Assembly (NCBI RefSeq): GCF_017873855.1
Contig: NZ_JAGGKR010000001.1
Coordinates: 1,679,529 to 1,743,528 of the forward strand
Length of the DNA: 64,000 nucleotides
From: Methanolinea mesophila
Lineage (GTDB): Archaea; Halobacteriota; Methanomicrobia; Methanomicrobiales; Methanospirillaceae
Direction: 5' to 3'
This document shows, piece by piece, positions 6,756 through 16,181 of this stretch (positions within the stretch are counted from its first letter, which is position 1; each line of letters starts with the position of its first letter). Both the position numbers and the translations under genes were made by a program. The notes under the pieces are model-generated. The model saw only the letters and a program-made list of their open reading frames with translations. It was not told the DNA's origin and did not search any database.

Positions 6756-8957
6756 TTATGCCCCGGGACTTCCCGGGGAGGTCGTCTCATCGAGGAGACA
6801 GAACTTGCATTCGTTCTCCGCACAGGTGAGCAGGGAAGGATAGTAGTTGTTCACGTACTCCTTGACCATCCTCCTCGCCGAGAACCGGGCGCTGTTCGAG
6901 CGGATCGATTCTTTCATCTTCTTCACCCACCCGTGGGGGATGCCGTTGATCGAGGTGGAATAGTAGAGGGGAACGACCTCCTTTTCGAGGATATCGTACA
7001 ACGCCGCGGCATCGGAGGCATCCCTCGACGCCGAGGGAGTCTCCGCCCCGAACGCCCACCCGTTCTTCCCGTTGTATCCTTCGAGCCACCACCCGTCCAG
7101 GATGGAAAGGTTGATCACCCCGTTTAACGATGCCTTCATCCCGGAGGTCCCGCATGCTTCCATGGGCGGGACCGGGTTGTTCAGCCAGACGTCGACCCCG
7201 TGCACCAGGTACTGCGCCATCTGCTCGCCGTAGTCCTCGACAAACCCTATCCTCCCCCCGAACTCCGGTTGCTGGGCGAAGTTGTAGATCCGCTGCAGGA
7301 TCCGTTTTCCCTCGTCGTCCGCCGGGTGGGCCTTCCCGGCAAAGATGATCTGCACCGGCCTCCACCGGTTGTTGATGATCCGCTTCAACCGGTCGAGGTC
7401 GTTGAAAATCAGGTCCGCCCGCTTGTAGGTGGAGAAGCGCCTGGCGAACCCAATAGTGAGGACCGAGGGATTGAGCATGAGCCCGTCTGCGGCGAGGTTG
7501 ACCGGCTCCTTAAGGTGAGTCTCCCAGTTAATCCTCTTTCGTTCCCTGATACGGTTGAAGAGTTTGGTCTTCAGCCAGACGTGCGTCGCCCAGAGATCCG
7601 AATCCGGGATCTCATCGATCAGCTCCCACAGATCGGGCATATCGTGGTCCTGCCTCCAGTGGGGGTTGACAGAATAGAAATACTCCGAGTACAGTTCTCC
7701 CATCTTGGGATTCAGCCATGTGGGGAGGTGGACCCCGTTGGTGATGGAGTCGATCGGGATCGCTTCCTCCGGAATGTCAGGCCAGAGACAGTGCCACATC
7801 TGCCGGGTGACGACCCCGTGTTTCCTTGACACCGCATTATGGAACTCCGAGGTCCGCAGGGCGAACGCGGTCATATTGAACCCCGAAGCGATATCGCACG
7901 GGTGGTATCCCAGTTTCATGAAGGTATCCCTGTCGATTCCTAATGCGGGGTAATAACTGGAGAAATATTTCTCCATCATGTGGAACGGGAAGATGTCGTT
8001 GCCCGAGGGGACCGGGGTATGGGTGGTGAAGACCGAGGTGCCTTTCACCTGGGAGAGGGCCCGATCGAAGGCCACTCCTTTCTGGACCAGTTCGCGGATC
8101 CGCTCCAGCTGGGCGAAGGCGGGGTGGCCTTCGTTGAGGTGAAGGGCCGAAAACTCGATCCCGAGCTCGGTGAGGACTCTCCTCCCTCCGATCCCGAGGA
8201 CGATCTCCTGCAGGAGCCTCTGCTCGAGGTTTTCGGTATAGAGGCGGTGCGATATGGAGCGGTGGGCCGGATCGTTGGTCGAAAGGTCGGTATCCAGGAG
8301 GTACAACGTAACTTTACCCACCTCCACTTTCCAGACCGCGACATAGATCGCCGGCTCGATGAACGGGAGCCGGATGATCATCTGGTTGCCCAGGCCGTCG
8401 AGCACCCGGGTGATCGGAGCTGCATCCCGGTCAAGCACCTCGGTGATGTTGTCCTGCCACCCGTCGGGGAGGACGTGCTGGTGGAGGTATCCTTCCGAGT
8501 ACATGAACCCCACCGCCACCAGGGGGACTCCCAGGTCGCTGCACTCTTTCAGGTGGTCCCCGGCCAGGAACCCGAGCCCCCCCGCGTAAAAGGGAAGTGA
8601 GTGGTGAAGCCCGTATTCGGCCGAGAAATATGCAATGGTGAGGGACCGCCCCTTCGGGAACCGCTCGGTGAACCAGCCGTTCCTGTTCCCCATGTACTGC
8701 CTGAAGCGGTGCATGATGATATCGTACCGGCGCATGTACTCCGGGTTTGCCATCACCGCGTCGAGGAATTCGGGGGGGATGTCCTGGAGCATCTTCACAG
8801 GGTTGTGCACGCTCTCTTTCCAGGCCTGCTGGTCTATCTGCTTGAAGAGGATGCGGGCCTCGGGGTGCCAGCTCCACCACAGGTTGTAGGCCAGCTCCAC
8901 GAGTCCCGACAACCGTCCCGGGATATGTGAAAATTTATACTGGCGGGGATCTTCCAT
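6756..8957 (-). CDS. glgP: Alpha-glucan (glycogen) phosphorylase
   Basis: Releases glucose 1-phosphate from the non-reducing ends of glycogen using pyridoxal phosphate. The 733-residue protein is of the short archaeal/bacterial form: an N-terminal DUF3417-like segment (residues 1-120, starting MEDPRQYKFSHIPGR), then the GT35 phosphorylase fold. The PLP-binding lysine is K608 in the motif GTSGMKASLNG. The tail after residue 715 (CLLDETTSPGSPGA) is unconserved. It is the last gene of the minus-strand glycogen operon, 173 bases after malQ, and would mobilise the stored polymer. Confidence 0.95.
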   Translation of the reverse strand: MEDPRQYKFSHIPGRLSGLVELAYNLWWSWHPEARILFKQIDQQAWKESVHNPVKMLQDIPPEFLDAVMANPEYMRRYDIIMHRFRQYMGNRNGWFTERFPKGRSLTIAYFSAEYGLHHSLPFYAGGLGFLAGDHLKECSDLGVPLVAVGFMYSEGYLHQHVLPDGWQDNITEVLDRDAAPITRVLDGLGNQMIIRLPFIEPAIYVAVWKVEVGKVTLYLLDTDLSTNDPAHRSISHRLYTENLEQRLLQEIVLGIGGRRVLTELGIEFSALHLNEGHPAFAQLERIRELVQKGVAFDRALSQVKGTSVFTTHTPVPSGNDIFPFHMMEKYFSSYYPALGIDRDTFMKLGYHPCDIASGFNMTAFALRTSEFHNAVSRKHGVVTRQMWHCLWPDIPEEAIPIDSITNGVHLPTWLNPKMGELYSEYFYSVNPHWRQDHDMPDLWELIDEIPDSDLWATHVWLKTKLFNRIRERKRINWETHLKEPVNLAADGLMLNPSVLTIGFARRFSTYKRADLIFNDLDRLKRIINNRWRPVQIIFAGKAHPADDEGKRILQRIYNFAQQPEFGGRIGFVEDYGEQMAQYLVHGVDVWLNNPVPPMEACGTSGMKASLNGVINLSILDGWWLEGYNGKNGWAFGAETPSASRDASDAAALYDILEKEVVPLYYSTSINGIPHGWVKKMKESIRSNSARFSARRMVKEYVNNYYPSLLTCAENECKFCLLDETTSPGSPGA

Positions 8958-9130
8958 GCGACCGCTACCCGGGATACTCTCTGTCTTCCAAGTTTAAATC
9001 GGTTGACACCCGGTACGGGGTCGACAGCGTGCCGGTCAGGCACCGAGCCTGATGCATGGCGATCTGGAGAATAAACCTGTCGGAAAGCCCGTCCCCGGGG
9101 ACTCCCGAGATCACAAGGTTACAAAAAAGG

Positions 9131-10606
9131 TCAGGACCGGCCGTGGTCTGCGATGATCCGGCGAAGGCGCTCCGCGAGTCCACGGTCGAGATCCGATCCC
9201 TTCGCTCGCCATCTCCAGTTCCCGCGGGTGGTTCCGGGGACGTTCATCCTGGCCCCGCTCCGGAGTCCAAGCAGGTCCTGGAGGGGGATCATCGCCAGGG
9301 ACGCCCTGCTTGCGAGGGCCATCACGACAAACTCTTCCGCGACCCCTTCGGGCCCGACCTCGCGGCCGAGATACCCGGAGAGCCGTTGTCGTTCCTCCCG
9401 GGTCGCATCGCACTCGAACCATCCCCGCACCGTGTTGTTGTCGTGAGTCCCCGTATAGACGACGCAGTGTGCCGGGACATTCGCCGGGTGATTCGGGTTC
9501 TCTTCCGGATCGGTATCGAACCCGAAGAGGAGCACCCGCATACCCGGGATCCCGAACCGTGCCATCAGGTCCCGCACATCCGGGGTGATGACGCCGAGGT
9601 CTTCCGCCACGAGGGGAAGGCCGGGGTGCGAACGGCAGAGGGCCGTGAACAAGTCCGCGCCCGGCCCGGGCACCCAGCGTCCTCCCGCTGCGGTCTCCTC
9701 TCCGGCGTCGACCTCCCAGTAGGCGGAAAATCCCCTGAAGTGGTCGATCCGGAGAAGGTCGTACTGACCTGCGGCACGGGCCATCCTCTCCCCCCACCAG
9801 CGATATCCCTGTGTTTTGTGGACATCCCAGCGGTAGAGCGGGTTTCCCCACAACTGCCCGTCCCGGGAGAAATAGTCCGGGGGGACTCCCGCGACGACCC
9901 TCGCGTTCCCCTGCAGGTCGAGATCAAAGAGGCCGGGGTGCGCCCATACGTCCGCGCTGTCGTGGGTCACGTACAGGGGCAGGTCTCCCATGACCAGGAT
10001 GCCGTTCCGGTTGCAGTACGTCTTTAACGATGACCATTGCCGGGAGAACAGGTACTGGAGGATCTTCTCTTTCTCCACCCGGTCGGCGAGGTGCTCCCGG
10101 CACCGGCTGATTGTGTTCTCATCCCGGTACCGGATTCTTTCCGGCCACCCGTTCCAGGCAACGCCGGGAAAAAGACCTTTAAGCGCTACGAACAGCGAAT
10201 GGTCATCCAGCCAGGAACGATTGGCGGCACAGAATTCACGGTAGCCTCCCTGGTCTTCCAGGTCGGGGAAACGGCCTGCGGCGATGTCCAGCAGGCGCTC
10301 CCTGGCCGGGACCACCAGGGAGAACTCGACCTCGTCCTCGGGAAACCGGGGAAGCTGGTCCAGCTCGCGTCGCGTGAGAAATCCCTCCGTGCAGAGCAGC
10401 TCCGGACTTATCAGCAGGGTATTCGACCCGAATGCGGAATTGCTGTAATACGGGGAGTTCCCGCAGGCGAGGGACGTCGGGTTCAGGGGGAGGATCTGCC
10501 ATACCTTCACCCCGGTGCGGTAGAGGAGATCGACGAACCTGAAGGCCCCGGGCCCGAGGTCTCCTGTCCCGAAGGGAGCAGGGAGCGAGGTGATGTGGAG
10601 AAGCAC
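9131..10606 (-). CDS. malQ: 4-alpha-glucanotransferase (amylomaltase, GH77)
   Basis: Transfers alpha-1,4-glucan segments between chains and to glucose, trimming and recycling the short maltodextrins left by phosphorylase. The GH77 signature is clear: LLHITSLPAPFGTGDLGPGA at the start, then QILPLNPTS, the catalytic region RIDHFRGFSAYWEVDAGEETA, ITPDVRDLM, and the C-terminal GTHDNNTVRGWF. The annotated start is a GTG at 10606 with no clear Shine-Dalgarno. The in-frame sequence just upstream encodes HGCG, matching residues that usually precede LLHITSLP, so the true start may lie slightly upstream. Follows GH57-DUF3536 by 64 bases. Confidence 0.93.
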   Translation of the reverse strand: MLLHITSLPAPFGTGDLGPGAFRFVDLLYRTGVKVWQILPLNPTSLACGNSPYYSNSAFGSNTLLISPELLCTEGFLTRRELDQLPRFPEDEVEFSLVVPARERLLDIAAGRFPDLEDQGGYREFCAANRSWLDDHSLFVALKGLFPGVAWNGWPERIRYRDENTISRCREHLADRVEKEKILQYLFSRQWSSLKTYCNRNGILVMGDLPLYVTHDSADVWAHPGLFDLDLQGNARVVAGVPPDYFSRDGQLWGNPLYRWDVHKTQGYRWWGERMARAAGQYDLLRIDHFRGFSAYWEVDAGEETAAGGRWVPGPGADLFTALCRSHPGLPLVAEDLGVITPDVRDLMARFGIPGMRVLLFGFDTDPEENPNHPANVPAHCVVYTGTHDNNTVRGWFECDATREERQRLSGYLGREVGPEGVAEEFVVMALASRASLAMIPLQDLLGLRSGARMNVPGTTRGNWRWRAKGSDLDRGLAERLRRIIADHGRS

Positions 10607-10670
10607 CCCGCAGCCGTGCGGGAGCGTTGTGTCATCATCCCCGTTCCGTTCACGGGCCCCTGTCAGGTGA

Positions 10671-13082
10671 TCAGCCTCCGGGCGTTACGCCTATGAGGTC
10701 CCCGATCCGATCGAATGCATCTCTCCTGGCAGCGATCGCCTCTTCAAGAGATATCCGCTGGCCGAACGCGGAAAATTCCGTGGAAAAGATCCGGAGATAG
10801 AGGTTCTGGGCCTCCCAGAGGTCGGGAGAAATTCCTGCACGACGCATCAGTTCCAGTACTTCTCCTGTCTCGCGGATCAATGCGACATCGTCCGGCACCT
10901 CCCCGATTCGGCGTAAAAGCCGGACCACCACATCACCGGCCATAACCCGGAAAGAGGGATCTGCGGGGTTCCCCCCTGAGATCAGATTCGAGAGTGCCTC
11001 CCGCAGCATTGCGGTGTCCGCCGGCACGGCCTGCAATGCGTCCCTGAGCGCGGTATTCCCCGTATAAGCCTCGAGCGCGGCCAGTTCAGGGGGTACGGGG
11101 ATGCGGGTCTCCTTCAGGAGGGGGATGACCGGGCAGAACTCCCTGCAGGTGCAGAGGAGGGACGACTCAAGCGAGTGCATCCTGCCGGCGACGACGAGAC
11201 CAGTCGCCCGGTGACGTTCATCGAGTGAAAAATCATCGAATGAATACACGTGCGGTGCACACACGGCCCTGACCTCGGATTCCACCCGCGGCATGTCGCC
11301 GCTCCGGAACGTTTTCATCACCCGGGACTGGATCCGGGAAAATTCTTTCTCTCCCGGGAACGGGACGACCCCGAGCAGAACCTCCCCGACACCGGCCTGG
11401 AGTGCTGCAAACCCGAAGGTCTGCTCATCGTGGGTGATATCGGAGAGCAGGCGCATCCTGCCCACGGTGATCTTCTCCGTCCCGGTAACGGAGCGCTCGC
11501 AGACCGCCTGCCCCCCGGACACGTCCTTTGCCGCCTCTTCCCGGTACAGGGAGAGGAGGATGTAATGCGCTCCGACCCGGGCAGGATCGAATATCGCCGG
11601 CCTGACCATTCCGTTATAGACCGCGGCTCCGTCAGGGAACTCCGCGGTATTTCCCTGACCCTCCCGGAGATGGGACAGGAATTCCTCTTCGAGACCGCTC
11701 ATGCCGAAGTCCGCCGCGAGCTGCATCGCCCTTCCGGCATACCGCATAACCTGGACCGCCTCGATCCCGGCAATATCGTCGAAGAACCAGCCGCAACTGG
11801 TGTACATCAGCATGGCGTTCCGCTGGATCTCGAGGAGCTTCAGGACCCTCACCTTCTCGTCCGGTGCGAGGAGCCGGGTCATCTGGGTCCCGAGGAACGC
11901 CTCCACCCGTTCGTCCGAACGGTCGAGGACGAGGGAAATGGCCTCGTCCCGGACGTGCCAGGGATCGGAGGCATACTTCGCCATCTCCTCCCGGTAGAGC
12001 GGGACGAGGCGGTCGCGAAGCGTATCCATGGCCGTCCTGAGTGCGGTGCGCCACTCAAAAGACCAGGCGGGATGTTTACCGGTCCCGCACCCGCACTCCC
12101 CCTTCCACCGATCGAGCCCGTGGTCGCAGCTCCAGGACGAGTTCTCCCGGACCTCCACCTCCCACCGGGGAGGGTGATGCTCAAGGTATTCCCCGTAGAC
12201 CGTGAGGATCCCGGGATGATCTTCCTCAAGCCGCCGGAGGCAGTACGCGAGCGCCATGTCCCCGAATTTCTTATGGTGGCCGAAAGTCTCCCCGTCGGTG
12301 GCGACCGAGACCAGCTGATCGTCGGGGGAGCCAGGGATGAACCGCGAGAGGAGCCTGTCGGAAAACTCCTTCCCGTCCCGGAGGAGCTCCCCGAACCCCA
12401 CTTCCCTGCTCACCTGGTCGTCCCGGAAAAAGATGGCGATGGACCGTCCGGAAGGCAGCCTGCACCGGTAAGCCCGGGTGCAGTCGAGGGTATCCGGGGA
12501 GGCCTCCACCCAGGGCGATCCTTCACCTGCCCTGACCCGTGCCGCCTGGTCCTGCCCGAGGATGGTGAATGCGATACCCTGCCCTGCGAGGACCTCAAGG
12601 GTCGGGGTATCGACTGCCATCTCCGGGAGCCACATCCCTTCGGGAACCCTCCCGAACCTCTTCTCGAAGTCCCTGATCCCCCACAGGACCTGTGTCCGCT
12701 TGTCTTCCGGGGTTGCGAGGGGGAGGATCATGTGGTTGTAGGGCTGGGCGATAGCTCCCCCGTGGCCGGAGAACCGGCTCCGGCTCTCCCGGTCCGCGCA
12801 GAGGATGGCCCGGTAGGTGGAGGGGCGGTACTTCTCGAGCCAGGAGAGGAGGGTCGGGCCGAAGTTGCAGCTGATCCACGCGTAATTGTTCACGATCTCC
12901 CGGATCTTCCCTTCAGGGCCGAGGATCCGGGCAGCGGTGTTCGGGGTATAGCATTCCGCGCTGATTCGCTCGTTCCAGTTGTGGCAGGGATAGGCGGAAT
13001 CTTCGATCTCGATCTCCTCCAGCCACGGGTTTTCCCGGGAGGGCTGGTAAAAATGGGCATGAATGCAGATCCTGTCCGTCAT
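10671..13082 (-). CDS. GH57 family glycoside hydrolase with DUF3536 domain
   Basis: An 803-residue protein. The first 300 or so residues are a GH57 alpha-amylase/alpha-mannosidase-type barrel; the rest is the DUF3536 region found fused to it in methanogens and cyanobacteria. The opening motif is IHAHFYQPSRENPW. The predicted nucleophile is E154 in WLPEMAVD and the acid/base is D263 in VATDGETFGHH, so the enzyme looks intact. It probably debranches or hydrolyses intracellular alpha-glucan. ATG 13082 overlaps the glgB stop by four bases (ATGA), which fixes the start; a longer frame from 13250 lies inside glgB and is rejected. Confidence 0.9.
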   Translation of the reverse strand: MTDRICIHAHFYQPSRENPWLEEIEIEDSAYPCHNWNERISAECYTPNTAARILGPEGKIREIVNNYAWISCNFGPTLLSWLEKYRPSTYRAILCADRESRSRFSGHGGAIAQPYNHMILPLATPEDKRTQVLWGIRDFEKRFGRVPEGMWLPEMAVDTPTLEVLAGQGIAFTILGQDQAARVRAGEGSPWVEASPDTLDCTRAYRCRLPSGRSIAIFFRDDQVSREVGFGELLRDGKEFSDRLLSRFIPGSPDDQLVSVATDGETFGHHKKFGDMALAYCLRRLEEDHPGILTVYGEYLEHHPPRWEVEVRENSSWSCDHGLDRWKGECGCGTGKHPAWSFEWRTALRTAMDTLRDRLVPLYREEMAKYASDPWHVRDEAISLVLDRSDERVEAFLGTQMTRLLAPDEKVRVLKLLEIQRNAMLMYTSCGWFFDDIAGIEAVQVMRYAGRAMQLAADFGMSGLEEEFLSHLREGQGNTAEFPDGAAVYNGMVRPAIFDPARVGAHYILLSLYREEAAKDVSGGQAVCERSVTGTEKITVGRMRLLSDITHDEQTFGFAALQAGVGEVLLGVVPFPGEKEFSRIQSRVMKTFRSGDMPRVESEVRAVCAPHVYSFDDFSLDERHRATGLVVAGRMHSLESSLLCTCREFCPVIPLLKETRIPVPPELAALEAYTGNTALRDALQAVPADTAMLREALSNLISGGNPADPSFRVMAGDVVVRLLRRIGEVPDDVALIRETGEVLELMRRAGISPDLWEAQNLYLRIFSTEFSAFGQRISLEEAIAARRDAFDRIGDLIGVTPGG

Positions 13083-15037
13083 GGGTGCATACTCCTGTGG
13101 CGACAGATAAGGATGGAAAGAGGCGGAAGGTCCAGGTCGAGGCAATACGGCCTCCCGTGAGATGCCGAATCCCCTGTTTCCTGCAGGTCGCGGGTCGTCC
13201 ACCCGCTCCCCCCGTAAACCGTCGCATCGCTGTTCAGGACCACTTCCCACCTCCCCGCACGCGGTACGCCGATCCGGTATCCCGCACGGGGGACCGGGGT
13301 CATGTTCGCCACCGCGAGAACCGGGGGCGATGCGTCCCCCTTGCGGAGATAGCTGATCACCCCGTTCTCATGGTCCGAACAGTCTATCCAGTCGAAGCCC
13401 CGGTCGGTGAAATCGTTCTCGTGCAACGAGGGATCCTGCCGGTAGAGCCGGTTGAGATCCTTAACCCACTGCAACAGCCCCCGGTGCCCCGGGTGATCGA
13501 GGAGGTGCCAGTCGATGCCGGCGTCCTGGTTCCATTCCCTGAACTGCCCGAACTCCTGCCCCATGAAGAGGAGTTTCTTCCCCGGATGTGTATACATGTA
13601 TCCCACGAGAAGTCGAAGGTTCGCCCGCTTCTGCCACTCGTCACCCGGCATCCTCGAGAGGAGGGACCCTTTCCCGTGGACCACCTCGTCGTGGGAGAAG
13701 GGGAGGATGAAGTTCTCCGAGAACGCGTAACAGACGGAGAAGGAGAGATCGTCCTGGTGAAACCTGCGGTGGACGGGGTCGAGCCTGAAGAACTCCAGGG
13801 TATCGTGCATCCAGCCCATGTTCCATTTCATCCCGAACCCGAGCCCACCGCTATAAGGGGGCCTGGTGACCATCGGCCATGCCGTGGACTCCTCTGCGAT
13901 CATCATGATGTCGGGGTGTCTCTCGTAGCAGGCCCTGTTCAGGTTCCGGACGAAGTCGATGGCTTCGTAATTTTCCCTGCCCCCGTCGCGGTTGGGGGCC
14001 CATTCCCCCTCCTTTCTCCCGTAGTCCAGATAGAGCATCGATGCCACCCCGTCGACCCGCAGCCCGTCCGCATGGTAATGATCGAGCCAGAAAAGCGCGC
14101 TCGAGATGAGGAACGCCTGCACCTCGAACCTCCCGTAATTGAAAATCTTGCTCCTCCACTCGGGATGAAACCCCCTCGCCGGGTCCGCATGCTCGTAGAG
14201 ATGGGTTCCGTCGAAGAATCCGAGTCCGTACTCGTCGTCGGGGAAGTGCGACGGTACCCAGTCGAGGATGACCCCGATCCCGTTCCGGTGCAGGGTGTCG
14301 ATCAGGAACATGAGGTCCTCCGGGGTTCCGTACCGGCTGGTAGGAGCGAAATATCCCTCGGTCTGGTACCCCCATGATCCGTAGAACGGGTGCTCCATCA
14401 CCGGGAGGAACTCGACGTGAGTGAACCCGGTGTCGAGGAGGTACTCGGTGAGCGGCCTCGCGAGTCCCCGGTACCCCGGGGAGCGCCAGTCTTCCTCCCC
14501 CATGCGGCGCCACGAGCCAAGGTGCATCTCGTAAATTGCGACGGGAGCCGAGAGCGCATTCCGGGAGAGCCGGTCCTGCATCCAGTCCCCGTCGCCCCAC
14601 CGGTAGCGGAGCTCCCTGACCACCGAGGCGGTCCTGGGGGGGATTTCCCAGTAACGGGCGAACGGGTCTCCCTTATCAACCGTATAGCCGCGTAGGCGGG
14701 AGACGATATGGTACTTGTACCGGGACCCCTCCGTGACTCCGGTGATAAACCCTTCCCAGATGCCGGAACCGTCCCACCTCGACGCGAGCGCGTGGATCCC
14801 GGGCTGCCACCTGTTGAAGTCACCGATGACGGAGACAGACTCCGCATTCGGGGCCCAGACCGAGAAGAATGCCCCCGGGTGGCCATCCACCGTCCCGGGA
14901 AAGGAACCCAGCCGGTCTCCCAGCTGGTAGTGGGTACCCTGTCGGAAGAGATAGATATCGAGGTCGGAGAGACGTGGCTGTGAGGTGATCACCCGGTGCC
15001 GCGAGGACATCCCGGCGCACCCATCATGCCCCGGCAT
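13079..15037 (-). CDS. glgB: 1,4-alpha-glucan branching enzyme (GH13)
   Basis: Introduces alpha-1,6 branches into glycogen. The protein has an N-terminal CBM48/isoamylase-N domain (residues about 30-130, with FFSVWAPNAESVSVIGDFNRW), a central GH13 barrel containing GLRVDGVASMLYLDYG (catalytic Asp) and AEESTAWP (acid/base Glu), and a C-terminal beta domain. The start at ATG 15037 has GAGG 6 bases upstream and gives 652 residues; ATG 15010 (643 residues) is an alternative. It overlaps the upstream glycosyltransferase gene by 14 bases and the downstream GH57 gene by 4, so translation is probably coupled. Confidence 0.95.
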   Translation of the reverse strand: MPGHDGCAGMSSRHRVITSQPRLSDLDIYLFRQGTHYQLGDRLGSFPGTVDGHPGAFFSVWAPNAESVSVIGDFNRWQPGIHALASRWDGSGIWEGFITGVTEGSRYKYHIVSRLRGYTVDKGDPFARYWEIPPRTASVVRELRYRWGDGDWMQDRLSRNALSAPVAIYEMHLGSWRRMGEEDWRSPGYRGLARPLTEYLLDTGFTHVEFLPVMEHPFYGSWGYQTEGYFAPTSRYGTPEDLMFLIDTLHRNGIGVILDWVPSHFPDDEYGLGFFDGTHLYEHADPARGFHPEWRSKIFNYGRFEVQAFLISSALFWLDHYHADGLRVDGVASMLYLDYGRKEGEWAPNRDGGRENYEAIDFVRNLNRACYERHPDIMMIAEESTAWPMVTRPPYSGGLGFGMKWNMGWMHDTLEFFRLDPVHRRFHQDDLSFSVCYAFSENFILPFSHDEVVHGKGSLLSRMPGDEWQKRANLRLLVGYMYTHPGKKLLFMGQEFGQFREWNQDAGIDWHLLDHPGHRGLLQWVKDLNRLYRQDPSLHENDFTDRGFDWIDCSDHENGVISYLRKGDASPPVLAVANMTPVPRAGYRIGVPRAGRWEVVLNSDATVYGGSGWTTRDLQETGDSASHGRPYCLDLDLPPLSILICRHRSMHP

Positions 15038-16181
15038 CGGCCCCCTCTCCCAGGGTTTTCCGGTACACGTCCTCCATGCCGGCGGTGACGGTGTCCCAGT
15101 TGAATTTCGCGAGCACTTTTCTCCTCCCGGCCACACCGAGAGCCCGCATACGCACCGGGTCGTCGATGACATGGTTGATCCCCCACGCGATGGACTCCGG
15201 CCTGACGGGGACCTTGATCCCGTCCACGAAGTTGTCGATGTTCTCGGAGAGCCCGCCTACTTCGGTGGCAATCACCCCCCGCCCGGCACTCCAGGCTTCG
15301 GTGAGCACCAGGCCGAAGGGCTCGTTCCTGCTGGGGATGACCACGAGGTCGCACGCATTCAGCACCCGGAGATGCTCTTCCTCGGGCAGAAAACCGAGGA
15401 ACTGGACCGGGAGCGACCTGCTCTGCTCCTCGAGTACGGCCCGCATCGGGCCTTCCCCGGCGACGAGGAACTGCACATCCCAGCGCTTACGGAGGACCAG
15501 GGGAATGGCGGCCACGAGCAGGTCCGGTCCTTTCTGATACACGAGTCTTCCCACAAAAAGAACGACCGGGGCCAGGGGGTGGATCCCGTAGGTCATCTTG
15601 ACCTCCCCGGGGTCGACCGTCAGCCTGTACCGATCGGGGGAGATCCCGTTCGGGACCACGGTAATCTTGTCTTCCGGGACGCCGTACAGCCACATCACCT
15701 CGGTCTTTGTATGCTTCGAGACGGTGGTCACCTGCCGGGCGATGTAGCCCTGATACCATTCCTTGGCGGATATCTCCCCGAATTCCCACCAATCTCCGAA
15801 ATTACCGCCATTTCTCCCGTACTCGGTGGAATGGAAGGTGAGAACGGTGTTCCGCGACCGGAGGGCGTCCATCGCCTCGACGAAATGCCAGTCATGGAAA
15901 TGGATGATATCGAACGGCGGGTCGTCATACTCCTCGAATCTCCGGAGCAGCCGGGTGCACATGTCCCTTGAGAACGCGATGATGTTCTCCCCGTGAGGTT
16001 GGCAGTAATGATACCGGACCCCGTTGATCGCCCGCCCCTCTCCCTCTCCGCGGGTAAAAAAATGCACCTCGTGGTGCCGTGCGAGCATCTCCGCAAGGTA
16101 GGTCGCGGCCGGTGACAACCCCCCGACCTTCACTGAATAGAGCGATTCCCAGCAGAAAAAGGCTATTTTATGCGGCTCCAC
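15024..16181 (-). CDS. Glycogen synthase-like glycosyltransferase (GT4/GT5 fold)
   Basis: Probably elongates alpha-1,4-glucan from a nucleotide sugar. The 385-residue protein has the two-Rossmann GT-B fold: N-terminal KIAFFCWESLYSVKVGGLS, with the KxGGL nucleotide-sugar loop of starch/glycogen synthases, and C-terminal EPFGLVLTEAWSAG plus ATEVGGLSENI, the donor-binding motif. GTG 16181 is chosen because homology begins there and GGAGG precedes it; the upstream in-frame extension of about 200 codons falls inside the preceding gene. No ADP-glucose pyrophosphorylase is in the window, so the donor is unknown. Confidence 0.9.
   Translation of the reverse strand: MEPHKIAFFCWESLYSVKVGGLSPAATYLAEMLARHHEVHFFTRGEGEGRAINGVRYHYCQPHGENIIAFSRDMCTRLLRRFEEYDDPPFDIIHFHDWHFVEAMDALRSRNTVLTFHSTEYGRNGGNFGDWWEFGEISAKEWYQGYIARQVTTVSKHTKTEVMWLYGVPEDKITVVPNGISPDRYRLTVDPGEVKMTYGIHPLAPVVLFVGRLVYQKGPDLLVAAIPLVLRKRWDVQFLVAGEGPMRAVLEEQSRSLPVQFLGFLPEEEHLRVLNACDLVVIPSRNEPFGLVLTEAWSAGRGVIATEVGGLSENIDNFVDGIKVPVRPESIAWGINHVIDDPVRMRALGVAGRRKVLAKFNWDTVTAGMEDVYRKTLGEGADAGA

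Noticed and set aside
11250-13160. A 636-codon plus-strand open frame
   Set aside because: It lies antisense to the GH57-DUF3536 gene, has no recognisable homology and is explained by the high GC codon bias of the gene on the other strand.
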